Shown piece by piece: positions 10,705-21,359 of a stretch of DNA of 64,000 bases. The number at the start of each line of letters is the position of its first letter. Within the stretch, counting starts at the first letter, position 1. Both the position numbers and the translations under genes were made by a program. This DNA is from Bryum argenteum (taxonomy: Eukaryota > Streptophyta > Bryopsida > Bryales > Bryaceae): positions 13,658,512 through 13,722,511 of the forward strand of contig CM073330.1 of assembly GCA_037043015.1 (NCBI GenBank), written 5' to 3'. The notes under the pieces were generated by a model. The model was not told the DNA's origin and ran no database searches. It was given only the letters and a program-made list of their open reading frames with translations.

Positions 10705-13398
10705 TCAACGCTCCTCCTCGGTGATCACATTGACCCCAGAGCCTCCATCGATAAGGGCGTTGTCGACCACGTTCTTACCGACCGACACTGATATTACCGG
10801 CATGTGTCGATCGACCGTCTCTGCAGCGGCTACGACGACTGTTTCAGGTAGAGGGTCGACCGTAGGGGGTAGGTCGGGTGACGCCGATTGGTGTAGTCGA
10901 CTCCGGACTAGGGCAGTGAGTGCCGGTGAGAGTTGGAAAAGCTCTCTTAGGGACACCTGCAACTTGCTGTCCCAAAACCGCTGGTGTAACTCGCTTAATG
11001 CCGAATCTGTCGAGTGGGGTATGTTCTGGTCAAAGGTTGTCGGCGTCGTGTGAGGCGAAGTCGGTTGCTGTGGTAGTGCCTCTGAATCCCAGTCGGTTTG
11101 TAGTTCGTCTGCTCCTGGCTGTGGATATGTAGAAGTCGGGGACTCGAGTTCTGACTGGAACTGTCTTACGTCCTGCATCATGTGGTCTCGCAGCTGCTCC
11201 TGTGCATGCCAGTTGGGTTCGTCCGGTAGGTTCTGGTCGGGTAGTGTCGCCTCCTTTAGTATCTTGCTCCGGGTTATGGCAGCTACTGTCACGACTCCTA
11301 CCGAAGTCGATGGCGCTTCTTCTATGATCACTGTCGAGGTGGTTGGTTTTGTTTCCTTCGTCTGTTGACTCAAAAATTTGACCACCCTTGGGTCCTTCAG
11401 CATGGGACACAAGTGTGTCGGGTGGTCCATAAGCTTACACAGGGAACAAGGGAAGATTCGTTTCGGGAAGGTAGCCCGCGGGGGTCGACCCGTCGGCCCT
11501 GCTGACGATTGGGTAAGAGTTGGTGCTGCAACTGCCACTGTCGGTGCTGCTGCTGCTCGTCGTTTCGCAAAGTCGCTCTCCGGATTCCGCCAGCAGTCGC
11601 TCTCTCCATGGCCCAATTTTTTGCACAAGTTGCAGATAACTCGTTTTGTCCGGTCGACCTGATCTGGTCGGGTGGCATCAGGGGTTGGGTTGGGTTCCTT
11701 CGGTAGTCCGCTCTCAGCAAGCTTGCCTGACAGCTTTGCCTGTGCTAGAGTGGATCTGGGTAGTCCAACTGTCGCTACCTGCAAATACTTCAACAAGCCA
11801 GCTCGAAAGTTGCTTAGTAGAAAATTGTCGGCTGGAGGGACCTTGAACTGGCCAGCCAGTTTCATCATACGCTCATAATAGTCATCTACCGACTCCTTAG
11901 TGTCCTGTTTGAGACTGCGGAAAATGAGGTAGGCTTGGTCATCATTGTCAATATCCTGATACCGGTATTTAAAGGCCTCCATTAGACCCTGCAGGTCTTG
12001 GTAGGGTAGGGTCGACCGTTGGTTGGTGAACCAATTATAATTATTTGCATCAACTAAAGAATTACCAAACAGGGCAATGCATATATCCGGATCGGTTTCT
12101 CCATTTAGCATCAAAGCGTTGACAAAACGGTTGACATGGGTCATGGCACACTTACCTTCTTTATAGGTCGGCATGACCACTGGTTTCCTGGCAGTCGTGC
12201 GGGTTGGGTATGCTGCTGTCGGATAGACAGAGTGTGGTGGGACTGCTCCTGTCTGGTAAGCAGGGTATGGTGGTACCGTACCTGTCGGATAGACGGGCGG
12301 TACAGATGTAGATGCTGCCGGAGCGACTGGGTAGGTCGGTCCTACCGCCGTCGGGTAGACAGGCGGTATTTGACCAGGTGCTGTCGGAACGGCTAAGTAA
12401 GTCGGTCCTACTGCTGTCGAGTAGACAGGTGGTGCCAGACCTGGTGCTGTTGGTCTGGGTGCCACTAAATAGAGGCAGTATTCAAAAGTATGACCCGGGG
12501 TGTGACAGTACGTACACACCGACGGATGGGGTAGGGTGGTCGGTCGGGTGACCGTTTGTATAGGTGCACTCGGTAGACTCACAGCCTGCATAGGTAGGGA
12601 TTGTGGGTCTACCGGTCGACCATAAGTGCTGGCTGAGAATGGCCAGGAATAAGTCGAGGATGATACAGGTGTGGCGGTCGGCTGGGTAACGAAGACCCGT
12701 TGTGCCGGCTGTGCCAAATGACGGTGTTGGGTCAAAGCCTGTGGGGTCGACATTCTATGGTCGGGTAAATGGTTGACAGGCGGATCTAATGTTAATACGT
12801 CCGGTGGGTGCGTGCGAATGTTGGGTAAGGCGGGTCTGACTGCTAGCTGGTCGACTCCTTGATTATATATAGTCTGGATCTGATGGACCGTATGGGGGTC
12901 GAACTCCTGTCTAGCAGTCGGAGAAGGACTTTCATCTAGGGGTGTACCCGGTCGGCTCATCATTGGACCAGGAGAACTAGGTTCCTGGTAAGATGATGCC
13001 GTCTGGGGGTTCCGACCTGGTAGGGGCGGGTGCTCTGCCTGGCCCGGGTTAGACAACAGATTGGCCAGGCGGAGATCGAGTTCGGCCCGACTACTACGTA
13101 GTAAATCAATTTCGTGCTGACGCTCTTGCATAATGATGGACGGGTCAGGATTGTACTTGACAAGCCGCTGGTTGGCACTAGACGGTCGATCAGGAAGTGG
13201 TGGTTGGTCGTCCCTGTTCTGTCGGGGCGTTGATGGGTTCGAAATCGTATGTCTCGCCACACTAGGTCGGGTGTAGTGATCTGCTGTTGACGATATTAGT
13301 GGCAAATTGGCCACAGGTCGGGTCGGGTCGGTATACCCGCCACGATTCATTGGAAAAGACGTTTCGTGAAAGACTGTACCTTCTGGGACGTCCGTCAT
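10705..13398 (-). CDS. Gag and N-terminal protease of element B
   Basis: The ATG at 13398 opens an 897-aa frame. The N-terminal half is Pro/Thr/Ser-rich with degenerate repeats of the type PPVYPTAVGPTY at about 340-420. The capsid-like retrotransposon gag domain follows (about 430-580; FVNALMLNGETDPDICIALF and VDDYYERMMKLAGQF). There are three CX2CX4HX4C zinc knuckles: CTYCHTPGHTFEYC before the capsid domain, and CNLCKKLGHGESDC and CSLCKLMDHPTHLC after it. The first is in an unusual place. The frame ends just after the aspartic protease active site (ALIDGGSGVNVI) at a TGA that interrupts an otherwise continuous gag-protease-RT frame; a CGA to TGA change by methyl-C decay is the simplest cause. 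Confidence 0.85.
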   Translation of the reverse strand: MTDVPEGTVFHETSFPMNRGGYTDPTRPVANLPLISSTADHYTRPSVARHTISNPSTPRQNRDDQPPLPDRPSSANQRLVKYNPDPSIIMQERQHEIDLLRSSRAELDLRLANLLSNPGQAEHPPLPGRNPQTASSYQEPSSPGPMMSRPGTPLDESPSPTARQEFDPHTVHQIQTIYNQGVDQLAVRPALPNIRTHPPDVLTLDPPVNHLPDHRMSTPQALTQHRHLAQPAQRVFVTQPTATPVSSSTYSWPFSASTYGRPVDPQSLPMQAVSLPSAPIQTVTRPTTLPHPSVCTYCHTPGHTFEYCLYLVAPRPTAPGLAPPVYSTAVGPTYLAVPTAPGQIPPVYPTAVGPTYPVAPAASTSVPPVYPTGTVPPYPAYQTGAVPPHSVYPTAAYPTRTTARKPVVMPTYKEGKCAMTHVNRFVNALMLNGETDPDICIALFGNSLVDANNYNWFTNQRSTLPYQDLQGLMEAFKYRYQDIDNDDQAYLIFRSLKQDTKESVDDYYERMMKLAGQFKVPPADNFLLSNFRAGLLKYLQVATVGLPRSTLAQAKLSGKLAESGLPKEPNPTPDATRPDQVDRTKRVICNLCKKLGHGESDCWRNPESDFAKRRAAAAPTVAVAAPTLTQSSAGPTGRPPRATFPKRIFPCSLCKLMDHPTHLCPMLKDPRVVKFLSQQTKETKPTTSTVIIEEAPSTSVGVVTVAAITRSKILKEATLPDQNLPDEPNWHAQEQLRDHMMQDVRQFQSELESPTSTYPQPGADELQTDWDSEALPQQPTSPHTTPTTFDQNIPHSTDSALSELHQRFWDSKLQVSLRELFQLSPALTALVRSRLHQSASPDLPPTVDPLPETVVVAAAETVDRHMPVISVSVGKNVVDNALIDGGSGVNVITEEER

Positions 13399-13663
13399 AC
13401 CTTGGGTGTATTCGACCAGGTGGTGCAGGGACGCTTCATCCGACGTGGATGCAGAGACTTGTCTTCTAACGCTATATGTCGGGAGGGAGTCGGCCCTTGG
13501 GGTCGACTGTCAGGTGTCTAGAGATGGATTTATCCGGGACTGCAACCTGCGCCATTCCCGATACATGCAGGAATTTTCCAAATTGGTCGGGTGGTAAGTC
13601 GACCGCTCAGAGAGCCGGCAGACGCGCGTGCGTGGACCCGTCATAATGGTGACGTGTCACTTT

Positions 13664-13697
13664 CGGATCGAGATCCGATTTTTTGGATCTCGATCCG
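13664..13697 (-). other. Hairpin in the leader of element B
   Basis: Two 13-nt arms (CGGATCGAGATCC and its complement) are separated by 8 nt, in the untranslated leader between the primer-binding site and gag. In retroelement RNA this is the usual place of packaging or dimerisation structures; that role here is inferred only from position. Confidence 0.55.
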
Positions 13698-14225
13698 GAT
13701 CTAGATCTGAATCAATCTGGATCCGCGGGTAGAGTCCGAGGTCACGATGCTGCTTGGCAGTGTTTTGTGTGAGCGTACTTAGTTGCTCTTTTGGCACCGT
13801 GAGCTTCTTCCACACACCGCTCTGATTTCTTAGCACTCTTAGACGACTCTACTTTTTTGGATAGATAGACACGTAGCGACTATGATCTCCGAGGCGCGTT
13901 TTAGCTATGTTGCCGTACTCTACCCGACTAGGTCGATCTTTGTTGAGTGTAGGAGACAGATTTTCTTGAAAACCTTGATACCAACAACTTCGTGTCAACC
14001 GACCCGGTAGGTTGCATACTCCTAAACCTCTATAGCGAGACACTTTCGGAGCGGATTTGCGGGGTCGACATCCTGGGTCGGCATGCTCTCTGTGCTTTCT
14101 ACTCGTTTACAAATCCAAAATGTTTGGACCGGACAATCGCACGGTAGCCCAATGTTGAGGAGATCTACTGCTTACTACTTCGGATCGGGCGCGATCCGGA
14201 AACAATGGAATCGAACTCAAGCATA

Positions 14226-14233
14226 GGTCGCCA
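14226..14233 (-). other. Primer-binding site of element B
   Basis: On the minus strand TGGCGACC begins two nucleotides inside the 5' LTR. TGG at this place pairs with the CCA end of a tRNA primer. I could not assign the tRNA species. Confidence 0.6.
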
Positions 14234-14235
14234 AA

Positions 14236-14823
14236 TGTTAAGGGGTTTTTCAAACCATACCCTAACGAGTCTAAGTTAATTTCCTACTAGTCACAATAAC
14301 GTCGGGTTATCAAAACTGCGACTAGCAAGAAGGGAAGGGAGTTTACTCTACCGACTAGTGAGTATCTAGAGGGACCGAGGCGCCTTTAGGTCGGGTCCGC
14401 TAAACACTAGAGAGAGAGAAAACACACGATTCTCACAAACATTAGAGATCCTGCAAACAAAAGTCGGCTAGTCTATTCAAACACACACAACGGAAGAACA
14501 GAATAGAAGACTATGCGAGAACTCCGAGGTTACGGCAAAGAGGATAGATTAACTAGCAACAACCTCACGGAGAAGAGGGTGGTACATATAGTCAGTGAGT
14601 CGGTCTGACCGATCGATCGATCCAAATGGTAACAATAGGTCGGCCGACCACCGCCCAGTCGGCCGAAAAGGTCGGTGTCCAAAATGAGTCTAAGACTCTA
14701 AAAACAACAACTAGAGATCCGACCTGCTAACCCTACCGGGTATCGCCTGCCGGGTCTATACCTGCCGGGTAGAGACTAGACTAAAAATAGCCTAGCGAAT
14801 ATACTACGAATATTCCGTTAACA
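14236..14823 (-). repeat. 5' LTR of element B
   Basis: This 588-bp repeat starts TGTTAA and ends TTAACA and matches 1405-3156 apart from the CACTA insert and scattered differences. The flanking duplication GCTCC follows at 14824. On the minus strand it precedes the primer-binding site and so is the promoter-bearing 5' LTR. Confidence 0.93.
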
Positions 14824-14995
14824 GCTCCAAGATGCCACAAGGATGGAATTTCCGGGCAAATTCGATGCCATATGGCTAGGCCCATTTGAAGTAAGGGATG
14901 TCCGTCCAAACAACACCGTCCAACTCGCGACATTAGATGGCGCTCCTTTTCCCGCTCGCACAAATGCCGAGCGGTGTAAGTTGTACCACATGTGA
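14824..14995 (+). pseudogene. C-terminal end of element A integrase (second part)
   Basis: This short frame continues the integrase after the element B insertion. It opens with the duplicated GCTCC and carries the usual C-terminal features of gypsy integrases: a GPF motif inside LGPFEVRDV and a terminal ERCKLYHM before the TGA at 14993-14995. Joined to the left part it restores continuity of the domain, which proves the nested order of insertion. It has no function on its own. Confidence 0.88.
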
Positions 14996-17060
14996 CCGTG
15001 CGAGCCCAATGGGAGCATTTGCCTACCAGCTTCGAGACCCTGAGTCCGTTGCATTTTTAGGCCAAAAAATGCCCCGCAGATGGCCGACACTTGTGAACCC
15101 CCGAAACGGTTCACTCTAGCGGGAATACATTCCCTGCAAGGTTTAGCGCGTAATTGTCAGGTTTTCATGGATTAATTAGACTTTTTAGCTCATTTCGTGA
15201 ATTCACGGAATACCCGTGGTCTCAAATGAGGTTTTGGCACAAGCAGCCCGTTCTTGCTCTAATTTATACCAAATTGGTATTTTTGATGAACGCCAATATA
15301 TTAAATGGCGGGTTTTTAGTATGTTTTAGCGATTACGTATTCCTAAGTAGGGGTCGGGTTGCCCCATTTTACCCTTACCTTCTACAAAACCCCTAGTATG
15401 GAGTTTGGTGCCTTTATCTTGCCTAATTGGTTAGGAAAAACTATGGATGGAAGTCCGTCCAACTGGACGGATGAAATCCGCCCAATTGGACGGATGAAGC
15501 TTTTTGCTTCAACCTCCCTGGATCAGCCAGGGAGGGAGAGAGTCAGGAGAGAAGCCGTTAGGCTAGTTTGTGTGTGCGTTGCTTAGTTTTTGCATGATTT
15601 TGACGGATGAATCGGAAAATGGTTGCTTGATTGCATTGTGGTGATAGAGCTGGGTGAAAATTATGATTGGTAGTCGTTTTTATGAGTTTGGGAAAGTGGT
15701 GTGTGGGTTTTAGGTTTTGTTGGGAAGGAGCTTCCGGCTGGTTGCATTTCTGTGTGACAAAGCGCATCGCTGAACAGGATCGAGGGGAGTCGACAAGGTG
15801 AGGCGCCCAGCGCCGGACAAGGCGTGGCCGTCACCGACGGAGCGACGAAGGAGCTGTCCAGCACAAGGTCGGGGGGCAACATTCCCGATTGCAGCAGCCC
15901 AGGCGTCGGCACTGCCCGCGTCGCCGTAGTGGGTGCCGGATTGCACCGGCGGAGGAAGGTTCGAGGAACGGCAGCGTCGACGGTTGAGAAGGGTGGATCT
16001 GTGCCGTTACACCCGGCAGGCCTATCGAAGGAGTCGACGCAGTGCGGAAGGGCGGAATCGGCAGGAGCATCATTGGCAATCGCCGTGAAATCCAGCCACG
16101 AGGGTCGCCGCTCCAGCGGCCAGCATCTGATCAGAGAACAGAATGAAGAGGAGTCGGTGACTCAACCTCGAGGATCAGCCGGCGTTAGACGGACAGCATC
16201 GGCGTAGTGGGTGCCAGACAACACCGGCGAAGGAAGTCGGAGGAGCGATCCGATCCTGCTACAACCGGAGTCGACGTCGACCCAGCGACGGAAAGCCTCA
16301 ATCTGCCAATCTAACGCAGATTCCCTTCGACAGCAACGGAACGGCCACCATCACCAGCGTCGCAGAAGGCTGGCATCGGCCGGAATCACGTGATCACGAG
16401 GGCGGTGACCGGAGCAGCGGGGCAAGGAGGAGGCACTGGCCGCACCCAGCAGCGGAAGACGGAGACGAGTAGGCGGACATTCCGCGAGGTCGGGGAGCGA
16501 CGCAGCAGAGGGACAGCAGCTTCGAGCCAGCCACGACGAGCAAGGCCACAGCTCCACCAGAACCCTGTCCCCTCCGTGATAATACGGAGGGTTGACAGGG
16601 GATATTAGAGAGGGAGCTCCCCCCTCCCTATTCTCCTTACTGAAAACTAGTTCCTACTTGTTTTGGTTGATTGTTGGTGTTAATTTTGTGAACCTCTATT
16701 TCAAAAATGGCAATGATAATTGCCCAAAAATTGGTTGTGATTATTTAAAGTGGTGTTGCATGCGCTTGTTGTTGGTGGTTGTCTTGGATGGGATGTTGTA
16801 CCTTGCGTATCTTGCTGATTTTAAATGATTAGAGGTTAGTAGACACCACAATTAAAGGTAGTGCGGAAGCGCTGCCCGATTTTTGGGTTAAATTTATGAA
16901 TTTAGGTTAAAAATTTGGGGATTTGGGCCAAGCGCGGAAGCGCTGCCCAATTTACTTCAGAACTTGAGAGTTTAGGTTGAGAAGATTGACTGAATTGTTG
17001 CTAGGTCGTCCATTGCTTGGAAGGATGGTTTTGTTTGCACCCACCCCCACGGCCCACTTG
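14996..17060 (+). other. Non-coding tail and probable 3' LTR of element A
   Basis: No gene is recognisable after the integrase stop. 15.5-16.6 kb is distinctly GC-rich and contains a degenerate duplication: GTAGTGGGTGCCGGATTGC at about 15926 returns as a near copy at about 16205, roughly 280 bp away. The 15-nt word GCGGAAGCGCTGCCC occurs twice (near 16863 and 16933). ORFs here have no family resemblance and differ between frames. A 3' LTR of element A is the simplest explanation, but its borders cannot be shown because the 5' LTR is outside the window. Confidence 0.4.
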
Positions 17061-17099
17061 TGAGTTAGAAACCGGATCACCGGGATTTAACCTCACAGC

Positions 17100-17530
17100 G
17101 TCCATGGTGGTAAAAAAGTCACTTTCCGATACGTACAAGAGATGGTACAACTATAGCATACCCTAACAAGTTTAAGTTTCATTAAGATGTGTACGAATGT
17201 ACAAAATTTAGAATGATCAGAGCATCTACGCAACAATGTGCATGAAGGAAATGGGATCTCCACTACAATTAGAGCATATCCGAACAGGTTATAAGTTTGA
17301 TTGAGATACGAATGTACAAAATTTGGAATCATCAAAAGCACAACATGTGATACTACCCAACAATGTGCATCAAAGAGGCTTAGTTATAAGTAAGATGATT
17401 TAAAGGTTTACCCCTTAGGTCTCAAAGGTTGTGAATCATTAAATATCCTTGAGAAATCAAAAGTTTACCCTTGAGAAGTATGTATGCATCACATTGAGAA
17501 TGGTCTGTTAGGAGTTAGTAAGAATGTCTT
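17100..17530 (+). repeat. Copies of the ~165-bp intergenic repeat (family R3)
   Basis: This stretch repeats the phrase found between the SPH genes: AACATGTGATACTAC, then CAACAATGTGCATCAA, then a TGTGTACGAATGTACAAAA segment. It contains at least two partial units. It is the only clear block of this family left of the SPH array, which links the two regions. No gene is present. Confidence 0.6.
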
Positions 17531-18829
17531 CACATATGCCATTTGCTGCGTATGTGAAAAAGTAAAAGAAAATTCCAATCAAAAAAACTCTTCATCGTGC
17601 CTATGTGCTGCCTAATTCTATCAAGCACAATAATCCTTTAATTTTCGCAATTGGGACTATTACACCAGTTGAGATTGGATATGTGATTTTTAATTATGGA
17701 GACGAGAAAATCAACAAGGATCGGAAATTTGATTGTCACCAATAAAACTACAACACCATTTGGGATTGAATAATGTATTCTTCACATTGTGATGCCTTAT
17801 GAAGAAGAAGAAGAAGAAAAAAAAATAAAAAAATAAAATAAAAAAAAAAATAAAATAAAAAATAGTAGTAGTTTCTCATTCTACAAGTAAAGAATTGACT
17901 CCCAACTTATACAGTATAAATTAAGGCCATTCTTTTTGCATTCTTTATACTGATTTTGTTTTTCGTTTAGGTGAATGCATGCTACAGTTGAGCACTAACT
18001 ACGTCAGACTGAAAAATCTCAAGGAGTAGTCATTTTTAAGAGTCGATTCTAACATTTATCTTCATGTAAAGCATTAATTTCTCAGGTTTGGCAATACAAA
18101 GTTAAGAACACTTGTAAAGTATGGCAATCCTTTTTACTCCACTTCTAAAAATTTCAAAAAATAAAAAAAATAAAAAAATTCTGCATATTTTAATAATTTT
18201 ATAATGCAGAATTTTTATGATATTTTGGGTGTATTGAGGTCGTCTTATAGGTTGCCACCAGGTGAGTACATGAACTCTTTTGGATTCTTCAACTTCAAGT
18301 TTACTTTCCAATCAAAGTTTTGATAATATTTTGTATCAAATGTACCTTGGGTTGACCTATTATAGCCGTCTTTTCTCATAAAAGAGTTCAGCATGCCTTT
18401 TTAGGCACCTCTAAAATGAAAAGTTCTTTATAGAAATTCTACATTCTAGCAACTTGCATGATTAGATTCCATCTATTTATCTCCAAGTTATTAGAAACCC
18501 TATGAAATTTTTACTCAAAGTACCACAAGTTTTTGGACCCTTAAACCCCATTGAATTTGAGTACCTTTTTGTACAACCGTACAGTGGGTTGCCCAGAAGT
18601 GCACACACGGTAGTGTGCATTTACCCTTTTCAATATTCTATAAATTAAGTCCTGAGGTGATAAGCTTTCTTTTGAACTTAACATGAATATGGGACAAGTT
18701 TGAGTTTAGGAATAAATATATAATTAGGAGATATTACTCTAATCATGCAATACAAGAGTGGTTATGACCCATATAGTTGTATGGCCTCAATGTTGTCTAA
18801 TAACTCCAAAACTGCATTCTCTCAATTCA
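17531..18829. other. AT-rich intergenic DNA without a recognisable gene
   Basis: This stretch holds A-rich simple sequence around 17805-17865 and short poly-A/T runs. A fragment around 17640-17760 belongs to repeat family R2. I see no coding region, RNA gene or element end. Confidence 0.5.
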
Positions 18830-19240
18830 AGGTGCCAATTTACCAATTACCGTTGAGAAATGTGAGTTTCAAACAATAGATTGTGAGACCACCAAGGATT
18901 AAAATTTTGAGTGTAAGAGTTGAGTGTCTTACTCTAGTTGAGATTGGAGATGTGATCTTTAGTCAATAAAATATAAGACCAAGGAAGTTCAAAAATATAA
19001 CTGTGTTATCATTAATGAGATTAAAACACCAATTGGGATTGGTAAATGTAAATTTGATACAATAGATTAGAATCCTAACAAGAAGTGAAAACTTGACTTG
19101 TTATCAATGAGACTCCAACACCAATTGAGATTGGAATATGTGAATGTTGTTAAACATTGGGCTACAAAACAACTTAGATTTTGGAGATTCAACAGTTACT
19201 GCTAAACTAATTTACCAAATTATGTGATTTAATAGTGTTG
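18830..19240 (+). repeat. Dispersed repeat family R2
   Basis: A phrase of the type 'CAATTGAGATTGG ... ATGTGA ... CCAACAAGGAT ... AAATTTGA' recurs here every 90-120 bp in degenerate form. The same family fills 33930-34620. Both blocks lie to the left of an SPH-type promoter, so R2 seems to have been duplicated along with that gene region. Confidence 0.6.
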
Positions 19241-19309
19241 TTTTGAGCATTCAATTCAAAGACTATCTACGATCAAGAAATGTATCAACTCTTAAACGTC
19301 CCTAGTGTT

Positions 19310-19930
19310 GAAAATTGACGTTTTGGATGAAAGGAAAAAACTTGAATTTTGGAGATTTGCAATGATGTTTCTACAATGAAAAATGTGGAAAATGGATGAT
19401 CTTTGAGGAGCTACATCTCCTTCACCCACTATTAGATTTCAATTTTTTTTTTTGGGATGGATTCCAATCATAGACTTATTTAAGTATTAGAAACCTTAAA
19501 CTAATCAAAGATGTATTGAAGATCTAGGACATGGATTTGAGTGCAAGGGGTTCACTTTTGGACTAGTATTTTTCCTTAGTAAAATATTTGACAGTATTCA
19601 CCAATGCAAGGCTATTAGTTGAGCCAAGATGAATTTTTGATGATTTTTTTTGGTAAAATAGTGTTATGGGGATGAGAATGAACAACTTTCTAGTTGGTGA
19701 ATTATTTATTTCATATTTCATGTTCATAGTATCTTCACTTCAAAATGAAAAGGATGTTATTTTGTAGTTTGCTTTGCGCACTAATACATTGCCATGAAAT
19801 ATGAGGTCTCATGAGTCTTTTATTGGTCCACATGATTTTTAAAAAGTATATCATAAGTTTGTACGGGTGAGATCTAATTAACTTATCTTCATTTGGATCT
19901 GTGACAATTATTTTTAGAAAGGGTTTTGGG
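19310..19930 (+). repeat. Dispersed repeat family R1 copy
   Basis: The core TGAGGAGCTACATCTCCTTC, followed by TGGATTCCAAT, GAGTGCAAGGGG and TGCAAGGCTATTAGTTGAGCC, is shared in the same order with copies at 32480-33740 and 62010-62850 and with three copies inside the hAT-like element (27590-29830). No coding potential or element ends are seen. It is probably an old transposon with decayed borders. Confidence 0.65.
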
Positions 19931-20822
19931 CTAAAAACACCCCAAAGACGTATAGGGATTAATCAACACCATAGCAAAAGACCAACTAGGACAAATGCTA
20001 CATTTAACTACTTTTAGATAGTAGCAGGTGCCCGGAAGAAACACATGAGGGGCTCCCCATGGCTCTGGAAATATGATTTTGAAGCTTATTAAAATTGATT
20101 TTGGGAAATTCCATAAAAATATAATATTACTCAACTCGGCTAAGGTAAATTTCAATAAACAACCTAATCACTTCATGAAATCAAAATGTAGTGTGATAAG
20201 AACCAAAATCTCTCAATTCAAAACTTGTGAATGAGTTTGGATTCAGCTAAATGTGGCATACAAGAGCCTTAATGTAAATTGAAATAATTATATGTATGTG
20301 CAATTGGTTAGTCTTTGTCATTTCATTTTTTTTTTTTAATTGGACCTAATATAGAACAAGACCCTATTAATTCCTACACTAATCACTACACAGAAGTTGA
20401 TGATAAGTGTTATATGAAAATTAGTATTATTTAGTGACAGTTAACCATTCTACTATATCTCAACAATTCTGAGAACAATGTTCAATTTGGGCTTTCAAGT
20501 TTCTTTGGAATCAATGCTCTTCGTTTTTTCTTCGAGTTACCTATTGCACCAATTCCAACTAATTATTCCCTTTCCAACAAAATTCCATGTTCGCACATTT
20601 AGTGCTAGCTATGTTTTGAAGATAAGTGTTGTAAGTTATAACAATTAGGTGATGTGTCAGTGAAATTTGCATTCAACATTTTTTTATACTAATCGACAAC
20701 TCTTGTGTAGTTGTTGTAAGTGATAAAGCTGACAATAAAACAACACTAAGCACTCAACTTGAATACTCGGTTGATCTTGCATCAAGTCAAGTTTCACAAA
20801 AGGATTTCATTTAAGCATGAAT

Positions 20823-20969
20823 CACCATATTCGTTTAATTGGGAATTTCTGCAAGATTGGGACTCTCTAGAATCTACAACTCGTATAGATTTTCCCACAA
20901 AATCTATGGTAGTTATAGATTTTAGAGAGTCCCAATCTCGCAGAAATTCCCAATTAAACGAATATGGTG
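20823..20969. other. Near-perfect 147-nt inverted repeat (hairpin)
   Basis: Two 71-nt arms with about six mismatches are separated by only 5 nt (CCCAC). The outer ends are CACCATATTCG and its complement. It could be a foldback MITE or a hairpin RNA locus. No convincing target duplication is visible, and I recognise no known microRNA. The surrounding DNA is AT-rich and gene-free. Confidence 0.8.
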
Positions 20970-21359
20970 TTATGAGACTTAAATTCCCCCTTCATTATGC
21001 CAACCTCATGCTACCGCAAAAATTACATACAATGTGAAGAACCTCATAAAAACTGTTAGTCATTTCCTCTCTAGTGAACCACATATATCTCAGACTATAA
21101 TTCTATGCAAGAATGTTAAATTCAGAACTCCAAGTTTCAACAGCAGATTACTTGAAAATCAACTGATCACTAGAAATTTTACATCGTCATAAAAGAACGG
21201 CACATTTGTTTTGGTTCAATGCAGACACACTCGACAAATAGATAGACCTCTGACTATCATGAAAATGATTTGATTTCTATATTTTCAGTGGAGAATATCA
21301 TCCTCCTGAAATGAGGTATACAAATCGAAAAAGGGAACTTAAGCATTGAATCTGATGTA

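Larger units (their letters stand above)
1405..14823 (-). mobile_element. Full-length Ty3/gypsy LTR retrotransposon B with an extra 3' ORF
   Basis: This is a complete minus-strand element of 13,419 bp, including a 1155-bp CACTA passenger. LTRs start TGTTAA and end TTAACA and are flanked by GCTCC. In element order: 5' LTR 14236-14823, primer-binding site, leader, gag-protease (13398 to 10705), damaged RT/RNase H, integrase (8608 to 6869), a long extra ORF (6337 to 3422), polypurine tract, 3' LTR 1405-3156. RT order before integrase places it in Ty3/gypsy. The two LTRs differ by scattered substitutions and small indels, so the insertion is not recent. The pol region has a TGA in protease, a deletion removing the RT catalytic box and several frameshifts, so it cannot move by itself, although gag, integrase and the extra ORF remain open. 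Confidence 0.93.
1..14995 (+). mobile_element. Ty3/gypsy retrotransposon A, left-truncated by the window and split by element B
   Basis: The element reads on the plus strand. RNase H and integrase occupy 2-1404, and the end of the integrase resumes at 14824 and stops at 14995. The gap holds the complete minus-strand element B, flanked by the 5-bp duplication GCTCC (1400-1404 and 14824-14828), so A was the insertion target and is older. Its gag, protease and reverse transcriptase lie left of the window. It is inactive: it is split, has a one-base frameshift near 1180, and has Asn in place of the second catalytic Asp of integrase. Its 3' LTR is probably within 15.4-17.1 kb, but the 5' LTR is not visible so the ends cannot be set. 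Confidence 0.85.

Noticed and set aside
15824..16207. Possible 127-aa gene
   Set aside because: Low-complexity composition, no start context, no family motif, and an opposite-strand frame equally open; more likely LTR or non-coding GC-rich DNA.
20823..20969. Known microRNA gene
   Set aside because: Arms pair along 71 nt almost without bulges and I recognise no mature microRNA; kept only as a hairpin.
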